In this document: piece by piece, positions 35,352 through 43,853 of the stretch
Layout: every line of letters starts with the position of its first letter
How positions within the stretch are numbered: position 1 is the first letter of the stretch
Source: Klebsiella pneumoniae
Lineage (GTDB): Bacteria > Desulfobacterota > Binatia > UBA12015
Direction: 5' to 3'
DNA: 64,000 nt
Assembly (NCBI GenBank): GCA_945872365.1
Contig: CAMBZJ010000017.1
Span: 1-64,000, forward strand
Position numbers and translations under genes: made by a program
The notes under the pieces: model-generated
What the model was told of the DNA's origin: nothing
The model's database searches: none
The model's input: the letters and a program-made list of their open reading frames with translations, nothing else

Positions 35352-36261
35352 CGCCTGCTCCGGCGCCGCGATGTTCGCTGCCGCGCGGTGACGGGTCGAG
35401 GCTCCCGGACACCCCGGCGAGACAGGTTCGCGCGCGCCGGGCTTCGCGTTCGACTCGTTCGAGCGGTGGCACGTCGCCGTCCCACTCGACGAGTGTGCTC
35501 ACCGGCCCGAGGCGCTCGAGGGCATGGCGGAAGAGTTGCCAGACCTCCTCGTGCACTGGTTGGTCGTGGCTGTCGAGCAGGTGCGTGCCGTGGTCGGTGT
35601 GCCCGGCCAGGTGGACCTGGATCACCCGCTCGGCGGGAATCGCGTCGATGAGCCGGCGCGGGTCGACGCCGTGATTCGCCGCGTTCACCCAGGCGTTGTT
35701 GACGTCGAGCAGCAGCAGGCAGTCGGCGCGCTCTGCGACCGCGCCGAGAAACTCCTCCTCGGTCATCGTCGAGTGGGCGAAGCGCAGGTAAGTCGAGACG
35801 TTCTCCAGCGCGATGCGGCGGCCAAGCCGGTCCTGCACCCGGCCGACGCGCTCCACGACATGGTCGACCGCCTCCTCGGTCCACGGCAGCGGCAGCAGGT
35901 CGTGGAGATTGTGGCCGCCGTTGCCGGTCCAGCACAGGTGGTCCGAGATCCAGGCCGGCGCGAAGCGCTCGGCGAGGGCATGCAAACGGTCGAGGTAGCC
36001 GCGGTCGAGCGGGTCGGTGGACCCGATCGAGAGGGAGACACCGTGGAGGGTGACCGGGAAGTCGCGGCGGACCCGCTCCAAGACGCGCAGCGGTCGCCCG
36101 CCCGCACAGAAGAAGTTCTCGCTGAGCACCTCGAACCAGTCGGCGGTCGAACCTCGTTCCAGGATCTCGTCGAAGTGGCGGGTCCGGAGCCCGACGCCCG
36201 AGCCGAGAAAGGGCCCCGGGGAATTCGCTCGCCGGCGTTCCGGTTCGGCGTTCCTGTCCAT
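35332..36261 (-). CDS. bufB: BufB/MbnB-like multinuclear iron oxidase (DUF692)
   Basis: 309 residues from the ATG at 36261. The DUF692 TIM-barrel signatures are present: ISDHLCWTGNGGHNLHDLLP (Asp107, His108, His117), IALENVSTY (Glu153), LLLDVNNAWVNAANHGVDP (Asp186, Asn188, His197), IQVHLAGHTDHG (His217, His221), DSHDQPVHEEVWQLF (His232) and TLVEWDGDVP (Glu259). These carboxylates and histidines build the iron site that, in MbnB and bufferin enzymes, oxidises precursor Cys residues into thio-oxazole or oxazolone/thioamide groups. It lies directly after the Cys-rich bufA and overlaps bufC by 20 nt. Iron dependence is inferred from the family. Confidence 0.9.
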   Translation of the reverse strand: MDRNAEPERRRANSPGPFLGSGVGLRTRHFDEILERGSTADWFEVLSENFFCAGGRPLRVLERVRRDFPVTLHGVSLSIGSTDPLDRGYLDRLHALAERFAPAWISDHLCWTGNGGHNLHDLLPLPWTEEAVDHVVERVGRVQDRLGRRIALENVSTYLRFAHSTMTEEEFLGAVAERADCLLLLDVNNAWVNAANHGVDPRRLIDAIPAERVIQVHLAGHTDHGTHLLDSHDQPVHEEVWQLFRHALERLGPVSTLVEWDGDVPPLERVEREARRARTCLAGVSGSLDPSPRGSEHRGAGAGDAAVPR

Positions 36262-36319
36262 GTCGCTGTGCCCCCCGTCGACGCCCCTGGGCCGAGGCTT
36301 CGGGGTGACGCTGGGCGGA

Positions 36320-36592
36320 TCAGTCGGCGATGATCTTGCCGCCCTGCTTTTCGCAGTCAGCCCGGGAGGTCTCGACCACGCCCTTGCCCTTGCAGGAGTT
36401 CGTTCCAGCACAGCTGTTCCCGTTGCCGTGGCAGCTGCCCTTTCCGGAGCACTCGTTGATCCCGGCGCAGCGGACCTTGGCGTCGGCTTTGGACGAGTCT
36501 GTCGTTCCGCCGTCGGTGGCGCGGGCGTCCCGCGCCGCAAAGAGGGCGGCGACCGAAAGGGCGATCAGGGTACCCTTGGTGGAATTTTTCAT
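36320..36592 (-). CDS. bufA: Bufferin-like Cys-rich RiPP precursor
   Basis: 90 residues from the ATG at 36592. A signal peptide occupies about residues 1-25 (IALSVAALFAARDARA). The mature region carries six Cys at 42, 48, 54, 61, 67 and 80, in an imperfect CxGxNxCxGxG repeat (CAGINECSGKGSCHGNGNSC and CAGTNSCKGKG) followed by DCEKQGGK, the typical C-terminal end of the HvfA/BufA families. A classical EGKCG modification motif is absent, so it is closer to the second, Cys/Lys/Gly-rich BufA type. The export signal plus BufB/BufC next door imply a modified, periplasmic metal-binding peptide, as shown for copper in bufferins. Confidence 0.85.
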   Translation of the reverse strand: MKNSTKGTLIALSVAALFAARDARATDGGTTDSSKADAKVRCAGINECSGKGSCHGNGNSCAGTNSCKGKGVVETSRADCEKQGGKIIAD

Positions 36593-36905
36593 CTTCGTGC
36601 GTCTCCCGAGATCCCGCACCGCGAGGCCATTCCCCGCGGTGATCGACTGCCCCAACGCTGCCACGCAGGCGGAAAGCCCGCAAGTTTCGGGGCGCGCAAA
36701 GTCCGAATCCGGCGCCCTGTCCCGCCCGCGCGGTGGGCGCCGTCCTGCGCCGAAAACGACCTCGAAGAAATGGAAAAAACGTGCTCGCAGGGTCCCTGGC
36801 GGTTGCGGACTCTGGGCCGGGTTGCCAGAGTCAAGTTGTTGCGGGATTCTTGAAATCGACATCGTGCGTGGCGGTAGTTCGCGGCGCAAGGCGGAGGAGA
36901 TGGGG
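36593..36905. other. Divergent intergenic region, ~313 bp
   Basis: This lies between bufA (minus) and the zinc-finger gene (plus), and should contain the promoter(s) of the buf operon. It is locally less GC-rich around 36755-36865, with a run of A at 36774-36779. No firm -35/-10 pair or metalloregulator operator is apparent. Confidence 0.4.
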
Positions 36906-37340
36906 ATGGAAAAGAAGAAGGAAGGTGTCAGCCGGCAGACCCTCTGGCAGCGCAAGCACCGCGCGATGGGACTCTGCGTGGTGTGCAGCGAGCCGGCCTA
37001 CAAGGGGTGGCGCTGCGTCAAGCACTACGAGCAGCACAAGATCGTGATGCGGCTCCGCTACATCCCCCGCGTGAGGGGGCGTTACGACGTGGGTGGGTCG
37101 ATCGACATTGCGGCTGTGGCGGCGCGTCGGAGCCGCGAATCCGGCATGATCGCCGGAGGCCCTTTCGGGCCGCTGCCGATCCCCGCGGCCATGCCCCTAT
37201 CGGCGGCAGTCGAAGCGCGGACGAAGTCCTCGACCAAGGACGGTCGCACGCTTCAGGCCAAGCGCAACAAGACCGCTGCGAAGACGGAGAAGAAAACCGC
37301 GCCGGTGCGAGCGTCGGCCGGGGCGCGCAAGAAGGCCTAG
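36906..37340 (+). CDS. Zinc-knuckle protein with Lys/Ala-rich histone-like tail
   Basis: 144 residues. ATG at 36906 is preferred over 36900 because GGAGGAG is correctly spaced for it. Residues 10-45 hold a compact CxxC...CxxH site: Cys24, Cys27, Cys37 and His40 (GLCVVCSEPAYKGWRCVKHY), similar to short zinc knuckles of HNH or recombination-type proteins. No catalytic HNH residues follow. Residues 100-144 are a low-complexity basic tail (KRNKTAAKTEKKTAPVRASA) like histone H1 or AlgP tails. Together this suggests a DNA- or RNA-binding protein. The family is not recognised. Confidence 0.72.
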   Translation: MEKKKEGVSRQTLWQRKHRAMGLCVVCSEPAYKGWRCVKHYEQHKIVMRLRYIPRVRGRYDVGGSIDIAAVAARRSRESGMIAGGPFGPLPIPAAMPLSAAVEARTKSSTKDGRTLQAKRNKTAAKTEKKTAPVRASAGARKKA

Positions 37341-37394
37341 TCCCGAGGTTTTCCCCTCAGCCCGGCGGCCCGGTCCCCGCGAACACGCCCCCGA

Positions 37395-37790
37395 TCAGCG
37401 CGGGGACGCCTCCGCTCGGCAGCACTGGCCAAAGGTGCTGCAGTCAGGGTCCGTCTCGTCGACCCGGCGAGAACCCGGCGGGCAGGTCGGGGTGGGCGCC
37501 GGGGTGCGAGCCTGCCGATTCGGGGTGGGCCTCGGGGTGGGCGCCAGCGCGGCATGCACCGCTTCCCGGGGCCGTGGCGGGCGTGGTCGCTGCGCGCGAT
37601 CGGGTTCGCTGCGCGTCGTGGGCGGGGCCGGCGCGTCTGTGGCGGCGGGCCGGCCGGGGATCGGCGTCGCGACGGCCGCCGTAGCGCTCGGCGCGTGGGA
37701 CGTCGGCTCGGGTGATCCGGAACAGGCCGCGAGGATCAGCGTGAAGAGCGGCAGGGCGAGGAGGCACCGGGACCTAGGGGGCGGCAGCAT
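37395..37790 (-). CDS. Pro/Thr-rich lipoprotein
   Basis: 131 residues from the ATG at 37790. The lipobox LILAAC ends at Cys23, so it is lipidated and membrane-attached. The mature part is a low-complexity Pro/Ala/Thr/Arg stretch (PTPRPTPNRQARTPAPTPTC) that would be extended. It ends in a small Cys cluster (CPPGSRRVDETDPDCSTFGQ followed by CC), probably a disulfide-bonded knob. The layout suggests a spacer that holds a small domain off the membrane. No homologous family is recognised. Confidence 0.68.
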   Translation of the reverse strand: MLPPPRSRCLLALPLFTLILAACSGSPEPTSHAPSATAAVATPIPGRPAATDAPAPPTTRSEPDRAQRPRPPRPREAVHAALAPTPRPTPNRQARTPAPTPTCPPGSRRVDETDPDCSTFGQCCRAEASPR

Positions 37791-38216
37791 GGCTGCAGAA
37801 TAGCGGATGGGCGCTCGCGTCACCCACACGGGGAGTCGCGCTCGCGAAGCCTTGACTGAGCAGGCACTCGAGTAAGACTTGTGAGGCTCGCCCGGGTGAC
37901 CGAGGCTCACCACGGTCCGCGCACGCGGTGCGGACGATTCCGCCTGGGCCCGCTCGTCGTGTCCGACGACCTTCACATCGAGGGCCCGGGGAACTCGAAG
38001 CTACCTACCTGGCAGAGCGGCACGGCCTCTCGCTTAAACTCCCCCGTGAACGTCCGCCTCTTCCGCTTCCTCATGGATCACCCCCGGCGCTTTCTCGCGC
38101 CTTCTCGGGCGAGCACCGAGCCCGTCGCCGGCGGGTAGAGGACGATTCCACGCCACTCCCCTCGCGGCGCCCGGTGCGGGCTCGACGGCGGAGTCGCCGA
38201 AGCGTCGAAAATTCAA
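37791..38216. other. Intergenic region, ~426 bp
   Basis: No gene is supported here between the lipoprotein gene and tRNA-Glu. The open frames have no ribosome site or family pattern. Because tRNA-Glu and tRNA-Gln are on the minus strand, this is their downstream flank. An ATTGAATTTTC stretch on the minus strand follows tRNA-Glu immediately. Confidence 0.45.
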
Positions 38217-38288
38217 TGGTCCCAAGGGGAATCGAACCCCTGTTACCGACGTGAGAGGCCGGTGTCCTAACCGCTAGACGATGGGACC
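38217..38288 (-). tRNA. tRNA-Glu (CTC anticodon)
   Basis: A 72-nt cloverleaf on the minus strand. Acceptor GGTCCCA pairs with TGGGACC, discriminator A. The anticodon stem CCGGC/GTCGG encloses loop CTCTCAC, giving CTC, which reads GAG. The T arm AGGGG-TTCGATT-CCCCT is perfect. CCA is not encoded. It lies 8 nt downstream of tRNA-Gln. Confidence 0.97.
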
Positions 38289-38296
38289 GAAACGAA

Positions 38297-38369
38297 CTGG
38301 GGAGGTAGGACTCGAACCTACAATCGCCTGATCCAGAGTCAGGTGGCTTACCAATTAGCCGACTCCCCA
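38297..38369 (-). tRNA. tRNA-Gln (CTG anticodon)
   Basis: A 73-nt cloverleaf on the minus strand. Acceptor TGGGGAG pairs with CTCCCCA, discriminator G. The anticodon stem CCTGA/TCAGG encloses loop CTCTGGA, giving CTG, which reads CAG. The T arm GTAGG-TTCGAGT-CCTAC is perfect. It precedes tRNA-Glu by 8 nt, so both are probably cut from one transcript. Confidence 0.97.
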
Positions 38370-38521
38370 ACGCGACGGGCGACCCTGTCCCTAACACTCC
38401 GGCGTTTGGCTGGCTAGTGCCGCTGCGAGCGCCGTTCTCGGCCGCGCCGAACCGTCGCTCCGGGGGCGAGGGCGGGCCGCGCGTCCCCGCAACAGGAGGT
38501 GCTGCCCGACCGGGCCCCGGA

Positions 38522-39946
38522 TCAGGCTGCCCCGGGGGCCGTCCCGATCCGGGCGATCGCCGCGTCGAGTCGCGCGAGCGAGCGCTCGCGCCCGAGCACG
38601 TCGAGGACCTCGAAGATGCCGGGACTCACCGTGCCGCCGGTGACCGCGACCCGCACCGGTTGGGCGAGAGCGCCGAGCTTGCGGCCGCTCGTCTCCAAGA
38701 TGCCTGCGAACACGCCCTCGATGCCCCGGGTGTCCCAGGCGGGCAGGGCCCCGAGCCCCGCGGCGAGATCGCGCAGCACGCCCGCGTTGTCGGGCACGAG
38801 GAACTTGGCGACGGCCTTCTCGTCGAAGACGAGTTGGTCGGAGAGGTACCAGTGCGCCGACTCGGTCAGCTCGAGCAGGGTCTTCGATCGCTCCTGGAGT
38901 GTCGCCGCCATGCGCGCAAGCCAGGCGTCGTCGCCCGGGATGGCGATGTCGCGCGTCTCCATGAAGGGGCGCAGGTCCGAGGCGAGTTGCGCCGGCGTGC
39001 GCTGCTTCAGGTAGTGCGCGTTCAGCCAGTCGAGCTTCTCGAGGTTGAAGACGCCCGCCGACTTGCCGACGTGGTCTAGGTCGAAGGCGGCGACGAGTTC
39101 CTCGCGCGAGAAGATCTCCTGGTCGCCGTGCGACCACCCGAGCCGGGCGAGGAAGTTGACCAGCGCATCGGGGTAGTAGCCGAGTTCCCGGTAGGACGTG
39201 ACCGCAGTCGCGGCGTGGCGCTTGGAGAGCCGTGCCCGGTCCATGCCGAGGACCTGCGGCAGGTGGGCGAAGCGCGGCAGCGCCGCGCCGAGCGCGCGGT
39301 AGATGTGGATCTGCTTGGGCGTGTTGGCGAGGTGGTCGTCGCCGCGGATCACGTCGGTGATCGCCATGTCGGTGTCGTCCACCGCGACGCAGAGGTTGTA
39401 GGTCGGCGTGCCGTCGCCGCGCGCGATCACGAAGTCCTCGATCTCGACGTTGGCGAATACCACGCTCCCCTTGACCGCGTCCTCGATCACGATCTCGCCC
39501 TCGAGCGGGATCGCGAATCGGACCGCGCCTGCGACGCCGGGGGTCGGCCCGGGGCCGATGCCCGGTCGACAGTGGCGATCGTAGGCAGGGCGCGCCCCGG
39601 CGGCGATCGCGGCCTTGCGCCGCGCATCGAGATCCTCGGGCGGACAGGTGCAGTAGTAGGCCGAGCCGCTCTCGAGCAGTCGGTCGATCGCGCGCAGGTA
39701 GTGCGCGGTGCGCTCGGTCTGGAAGAACGGGCCCTCGTCCCAGTCGAGCCCGAGCCAGCGCATGGCGCCGAGGATCTCCTCGGTCCACTGCGCCTGCGAG
39801 CGCTGGCGGTCGGTGTCCTCGACGCGCAGGAGAAAGGTCCCGCCGTGGTGGCGGGCGTGCAGCCAGTTGAAGAGCGCCGTGCGAACGCCGCCCACGTGAA
39901 GGGCTCCGGTGGGGCTCGGAGCAAAGCGCGTCCGCGTCGAAGACAT
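38522..39946 (-). CDS. gltX: Glutamyl-tRNA synthetase
   Basis: 474 residues, the usual bacterial GluRS length, starting MSSTRTRFAPSPTG from the ATG at 39946. The HIGH-equivalent motif PSPTGALHVGG is at 10-20 and the KMSKS-equivalent LSKRH at 240-244. Zinc-like Cys appear in the YYCTCPPEDL insert (Cys99, Cys101, with Tyr/Cys later at 122-126). The anticodon-binding domain is the helical GluRS type (FNLEKLDWLNAHYLKQRTPA). It charges tRNA-Glu, and may also charge tRNA-Gln if the cell uses the GatCAB route. tRNA-Gln and tRNA-Glu(CTC) lie just downstream on the same strand. Confidence 0.96.
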   Translation of the reverse strand: MSSTRTRFAPSPTGALHVGGVRTALFNWLHARHHGGTFLLRVEDTDRQRSQAQWTEEILGAMRWLGLDWDEGPFFQTERTAHYLRAIDRLLESGSAYYCTCPPEDLDARRKAAIAAGARPAYDRHCRPGIGPGPTPGVAGAVRFAIPLEGEIVIEDAVKGSVVFANVEIEDFVIARGDGTPTYNLCVAVDDTDMAITDVIRGDDHLANTPKQIHIYRALGAALPRFAHLPQVLGMDRARLSKRHAATAVTSYRELGYYPDALVNFLARLGWSHGDQEIFSREELVAAFDLDHVGKSAGVFNLEKLDWLNAHYLKQRTPAQLASDLRPFMETRDIAIPGDDAWLARMAATLQERSKTLLELTESAHWYLSDQLVFDEKAVAKFLVPDNAGVLRDLAAGLGALPAWDTRGIEGVFAGILETSGRKLGALAQPVRVAVTGGTVSPGIFEVLDVLGRERSLARLDAAIARIGTAPGAA

Positions 39947-40075
39947 TCGGCCGGGACTAGCAAAGCAGCCGAAAACGCGCCAATCTCGGGCTTCGAAGCC
40001 AGAGCTTCGCAGCCCCCGAGGCGGGCGCGCAGCAACGCGATCGAACGGATCAGGACGCAAGCGGTGGCGACGGCG

Positions 40076-40483
40076 ATGCGCAAGCGGATTCTCGTGGTGG
40101 AGGACAACGAGGACAATCGTCGGATCCTGCTCTTCCGCCTGCGCAAGCTCGGCGACTTCGAGATCGTCGAGGCGAACGACGGCGCGGCGGCGCTCGCGTC
40201 CGTCGAGACTCATCCGCCCGACCTGATCTTCATGGACCTGAAGATGCCGGTCATGGACGGCTGGGAAGCGACCCGGCGCATCCGCGAGACCGAGGTCGGC
40301 CGCTCCATCCCGATCATCGCGCTCACCGCACAGGCCATGGCGGGCGACGAGCAGAAGGCGCTCGCCCAGGGTTGCGACGACTACCTCGCCAAGCCGATCG
40401 TCGATCCGGATGTCCTGCGCACCAAGGTCGAGCGGTTTCTGGGGAGCGCCGTTCCCTTGCCTCCGCGATCCGACTTGGGATAA
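40076..40483 (+). CDS. Single-domain response regulator
   Basis: 135 residues from the ATG at 40076; a GTG at 40064 is the alternative. It is only a CheY-like receiver: RILVVEDNEDNRRIL supplies the acidic pocket (Glu9/Asp10), LIFMDLKMPVMDG the phosphoacceptor Asp54, PIIALTAQAMAGDE the conserved Thr, and YLAKPI the Lys. The VEDNEDNRR and KMPVMDGWEATRRIR blocks are typical of DivK-like or hybrid-kinase-output receivers. With no output domain it must act by binding a partner. No histidine kinase adjoins it. It is divergent from gltX. Confidence 0.92.
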   Translation: MRKRILVVEDNEDNRRILLFRLRKLGDFEIVEANDGAAALASVETHPPDLIFMDLKMPVMDGWEATRRIRETEVGRSIPIIALTAQAMAGDEQKALAQGCDDYLAKPIVDPDVLRTKVERFLGSAVPLPPRSDLG

Positions 40484-40560
40484 GGCCGTCGTTCCTGAGG
40501 ATCCGAAGCCGTCGTGCGCGCCCCGCAACGGGCCCGTTCGAGGGCCTTGAGGAGGGCTCG

Positions 40561-42312
40561 ATGGGGACGACTGGAACGAGGGGGAGGGTGGCGCTCGCCG
40601 CGGTCGCGGCTCTGGTCTGCATCGGTCTCGGTGCCGGTCCGGCCTGGGCGACGGTCCGTTGGGGCAACCTCCAGATCTCCGGAGACCTGTCGGCCCAGAA
40701 CCTGGTCCGGATGCGCACGCCGAGCGAGTACATGCCGGTGCAGCAGCGCAACACCGCGCGCATCCGGCTCGACTACGACTTCATCAAGGACGACAAGGTT
40801 GCCGCGCGCTGGGACTCGCCGAACTTCCTCGAGAGCGTCCGATTCTACATGCTCTACCGGGGCGTCTACGACAGCTACTACGACTTCGCCCCGGGCGGCG
40901 CGCTCTACGATTTCACCGGGAAGAAGATCCCGACGGTTGGGCTCGCCGGGCAGCCGCTGCCCGGCTCTCAGTCGGCCGTTCCGACCTCCGCGCGCGACGC
41001 GGTCAAGTTCGAGAACACGCTGCGCGAGGCCTACATGGATCTCGCCTTCAAGGGAGCGCCGCTCAGCTTCCGCATCGGTCGCCAGCAGATCGTCTGGGGC
41101 GAGACCGATAACTTCCGGCTGCTCGACCGCGTGAACGCCCTCGACCTGACCTGGCACCTCCAGCAGGAGACCGAGATCGGCCACAGCTGGGACCAGTTGC
41201 GCATCCCCTACTGGGGCATCAAGGGCCTCTACCAAGTCGGCAACTTGGGCCCGGTGAACAACGGCTACCTCGAAGCGTTCTGGAACCCCGGCACCTGGCA
41301 GCCGAACAAGCGCCGCTTCCTGCCCTACTCGCCGTGGAGCAACCCGATCGGCAGCCCGATCGATTATGCCGGTGTGTTCCCCGGCGGCCTCGCCTCGGGC
41401 ACCCTCTATATCCAGGGCGATTACGCCCGGAACATCAAGGAAAACAGCCAGGCCGGCATCCGCTTTGGCGGCCAGGCCCCGGGCAGCATCGACTTCACGC
41501 TCGCCTACATCTACTCGCGCTACAACGGCGACGACGGTGCGAACACTGCGCTCGTTCAGGCAATCCTCGACCAGGACCAGGCGGTCGCGGCCTTCAGCAA
41601 GAGCCAGGTGCCGGCCGTCTACTACACGCCCTACACCCACAACGTCGGCTTCTCGATGAACTACTTCGACGACTTCACCGAGGCCGTGCTGAAGACCGAG
41701 CAGGTCTTCGTGATGGGCATGCCGTTCAACAGCGGAGACCTGCGCTCGCCCATCCTGCCGGCCCAGCTCTTCGGCACCAAGCAGAAGAACATGTGGCAGG
41801 GCATGATCGGCTTCGACCGCCCGACGTGGGTCCGCTGGCTCAACCCGCGCGCGACCTGGCTCATTCTGGGCCAATTCTTCTGGCACTACCTGATCGACAA
41901 CGAGCACTCGGTCGGCAACCAGGTCGGCCTCATCGGCAACCTGATCCCGAACGGCCAATCCAACCTGGTTCAGCGCGGCACGGGCGCGCCCTGCAACGGC
42001 CCGAATTTTGACGGCTGCAAGGCCCGGGACACGGTGCGCGACTGGGAGCTTCTCGCCACGATCGCGGCGACGAGCTTCTACCTGAGCGGCACGCTCGTCC
42101 CGCAGCTCACCTACGCCATCGACCCGGTGAACAGCTTCAACATGATGGTCGCCTGGAGCATGGACTACTACGTCACGAACGACATCATCGCGAACATCGG
42201 GCAGCGCTACTACATCAACACGACCGAGGCGCCGGTGTACGAGACCTGGGGCCTCGGCGGCGTGAACCGCGGCCGCAACGAGACGCAGGTGCGCCTGACC
42301 TGGCAGTTCTGA
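40561..42312 (+). CDS. DUF1302 outer-membrane beta-barrel protein
   Basis: 583 residues. The ATG at 40561 follows GGAGGG. A signal peptide runs to about residue 30 (GAGPAWA). The mature protein is rich in alternating aromatic strands, and the DUF1302 signature RIGRQQIVWGETDNFRLLDR with DLTWHLQQETEIGHSWDQLR is clear. It ends on the outer-membrane barrel pattern RNETQVRLTWQF with a terminal Phe. DUF1302 proteins are usually paired with a DUF1329 lipoprotein in uptake or export of hydrophobic compounds; that partner is absent here. A strong hairpin follows. The cargo is inferred only from the family. Confidence 0.92.
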   Translation: MGTTGTRGRVALAAVAALVCIGLGAGPAWATVRWGNLQISGDLSAQNLVRMRTPSEYMPVQQRNTARIRLDYDFIKDDKVAARWDSPNFLESVRFYMLYRGVYDSYYDFAPGGALYDFTGKKIPTVGLAGQPLPGSQSAVPTSARDAVKFENTLREAYMDLAFKGAPLSFRIGRQQIVWGETDNFRLLDRVNALDLTWHLQQETEIGHSWDQLRIPYWGIKGLYQVGNLGPVNNGYLEAFWNPGTWQPNKRRFLPYSPWSNPIGSPIDYAGVFPGGLASGTLYIQGDYARNIKENSQAGIRFGGQAPGSIDFTLAYIYSRYNGDDGANTALVQAILDQDQAVAAFSKSQVPAVYYTPYTHNVGFSMNYFDDFTEAVLKTEQVFVMGMPFNSGDLRSPILPAQLFGTKQKNMWQGMIGFDRPTWVRWLNPRATWLILGQFFWHYLIDNEHSVGNQVGLIGNLIPNGQSNLVQRGTGAPCNGPNFDGCKARDTVRDWELLATIAATSFYLSGTLVPQLTYAIDPVNSFNMMVAWSMDYYVTNDIIANIGQRYYINTTEAPVYETWGLGGVNRGRNETQVRLTWQF

Positions 42313-42357
42313 CCGGCCCGGCCCGGTTCGCGGCGACGCGAGGCGGGTGATCCCGGG

Positions 42358-42395
42358 CGAGGGGCGTCGTCGGGTCGAGCCGGCGACGCCCCTCG
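42358..42395 (+). terminator. 16-bp hairpin after the DUF1302 gene
   Basis: A perfectly symmetrical hairpin: a 16-bp stem with one G-U and a 6-nt loop, starting 45 nt after the porin stop codon and followed by GCATTTC. It is the best terminator candidate in the window, separating the highly expressed-looking porin gene from the SGNH gene. Confidence 0.65.
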
Positions 42396-42443
42396 GCATT
42401 TCGGCCACCCGTGCCGAGCTGCCCAGGCGGAGGAAAGGCGCCC

Positions 42444-43760
42444 ATGACGAGGTCTCTCGACAGGTCGGCGATCGGTCCGCTGCGACGCGCCGGCCGCATC
42501 GGTTTGCTCGTCGCAGCCGCGATCCTCGCGAGCGAGGCGAGTCTTCGACTGCTCGCACTCGCTTCGCCGCAGGTGCGGCGAGTCCTTGCGGCGACGGGGC
42601 GCCCGATGATCCGGCTCCGGGAGCCCGACGCGCTCCTCGGGCTGCGCGGCAACCCGGCCCACCCCGAGCATGACGCGCACGGTTTTCGCAGTGGTCGCGA
42701 GCCTGCCGGAAAGCCCTGGCTCCTCGCGCTCGGCGATTCCCTCACCTACGGCATGAACGCGCCCTACGAAGGGGCGTGGCCGCGACAGCTCTCGGCCCTG
42801 GTCCACCGCCCGGTCTACAGCATGGCCTTCGGCGGTTACGGCCCGGCTCACTCCTGGCTCCTGTGGGACGAGGCGATGGAACTCGCACCGCAGGTGGTCG
42901 TGCTCGCCGTCTACGACGGCAATGACCTCTACGACGCTGCGTCGCTCGTGTACTCGAAGGACGCGGCCGCCGCGCTCCGCTCCGGTTCCGCCGAAGTCCG
43001 GGCCGCGATGAGCGGTGCGTACAAGGTGAAGCGACGGGCGCTCTCGCGCCGTGCGCAAACCCGCCGCGAGGCCCGCGGTGCAGGCGGGGCCCGCGGTGAA
43101 TCGGACGAGGCGGACCCGGAGGCTCGCAACGCCCCGTTGTTTCTCGCGCGCTCGAAACTCGTCGGCCTGCTCCGGGGCCTCAGGAACGGGGTCATGCTCG
43201 AACCGGTGCCGGAGCCGGCGTGGGATGCGCGAACGCTCGACGATTCCGGCTGGGAGCGGCGCAAGCGGCGTGCCGGCGGGCGCGACGACGTCCTGGTCGT
43301 CGACGACGCCGCCCGCCGCACGATCCTCTCTCCGGAGTACCGCTTGCAGGCGCTCGACCTCGGACTCCCGCGGGTCCGGGAGGGCCTGCGGATCACGCTC
43401 GAAGTGATCCGGGATCTCCACGAGCGGGCGCTTCGCCGGGGTGTGGATTTCGTCGTCCTGATGCTTCCGACCAAGGAGCTGGTCTTCGCCCCCGACGTCC
43501 CGTCGGATCCCACGGAGCCCGCTCGGCGCCTGCTCGACGATCTCGTCCGCAACGAGGAAGAGGTGCGCGCGATCCTCGAGGCCGACCTGCGCTCGAAGGG
43601 CATCGCCTTCCTCGATGCGCTCCCGGCCCTTCGGGCCGCCCTCACGTCGGGACCGCCGCCCTATTCGGCGGGGATCGACGGCCACCCCAACGGCGAGGGC
43701 TACCGCGCGATCGCGCAACTGGTCGCTGCGGGAGTTTCGTCGCCGGCCCCGCAGGAATGA
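42444..43760 (+). CDS. SGNH hydrolase-fold protein with N-terminal anchor
   Basis: 438 residues from the ATG at 42444, with GGAGG upstream. An N-terminal membrane helix (about 19-40) anchors a periplasmic SGNH domain. Block I LLALGDSLTYG carries Ser99, SMAFGGYGPAHSWLLWDEAM gives the Gly, and VVLAVYDGNDLYD the Asn (N in YDGND). The catalytic Asp/His are in AGIDGHPNGEGYRAIAQL, a proper DxH arrangement. A 150-residue insert (about 180-290) rich in Arg/Glu separates blocks III and V. It resembles acetyltransferase or esterase SGNH domains acting on surface polysaccharide. The 26076 gene is a divergent relative. Confidence 0.83.
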   Translation: MTRSLDRSAIGPLRRAGRIGLLVAAAILASEASLRLLALASPQVRRVLAATGRPMIRLREPDALLGLRGNPAHPEHDAHGFRSGREPAGKPWLLALGDSLTYGMNAPYEGAWPRQLSALVHRPVYSMAFGGYGPAHSWLLWDEAMELAPQVVVLAVYDGNDLYDAASLVYSKDAAAALRSGSAEVRAAMSGAYKVKRRALSRRAQTRREARGAGGARGESDEADPEARNAPLFLARSKLVGLLRGLRNGVMLEPVPEPAWDARTLDDSGWERRKRRAGGRDDVLVVDDAARRTILSPEYRLQALDLGLPRVREGLRITLEVIRDLHERALRRGVDFVVLMLPTKELVFAPDVPSDPTEPARRLLDDLVRNEEEVRAILEADLRSKGIAFLDALPALRAALTSGPPPYSAGIDGHPNGEGYRAIAQLVAAGVSSPAPQE

Positions 43761-43853
43761 CGCCCGCGTCGCACGCGGGCGTCTCGCTCGATCGCGCTCT
43801 GCGAGCGGTGCTCCTCTCCCGTCTCTCCGGCGGTGCTGCTAAGGATCGTCGTC

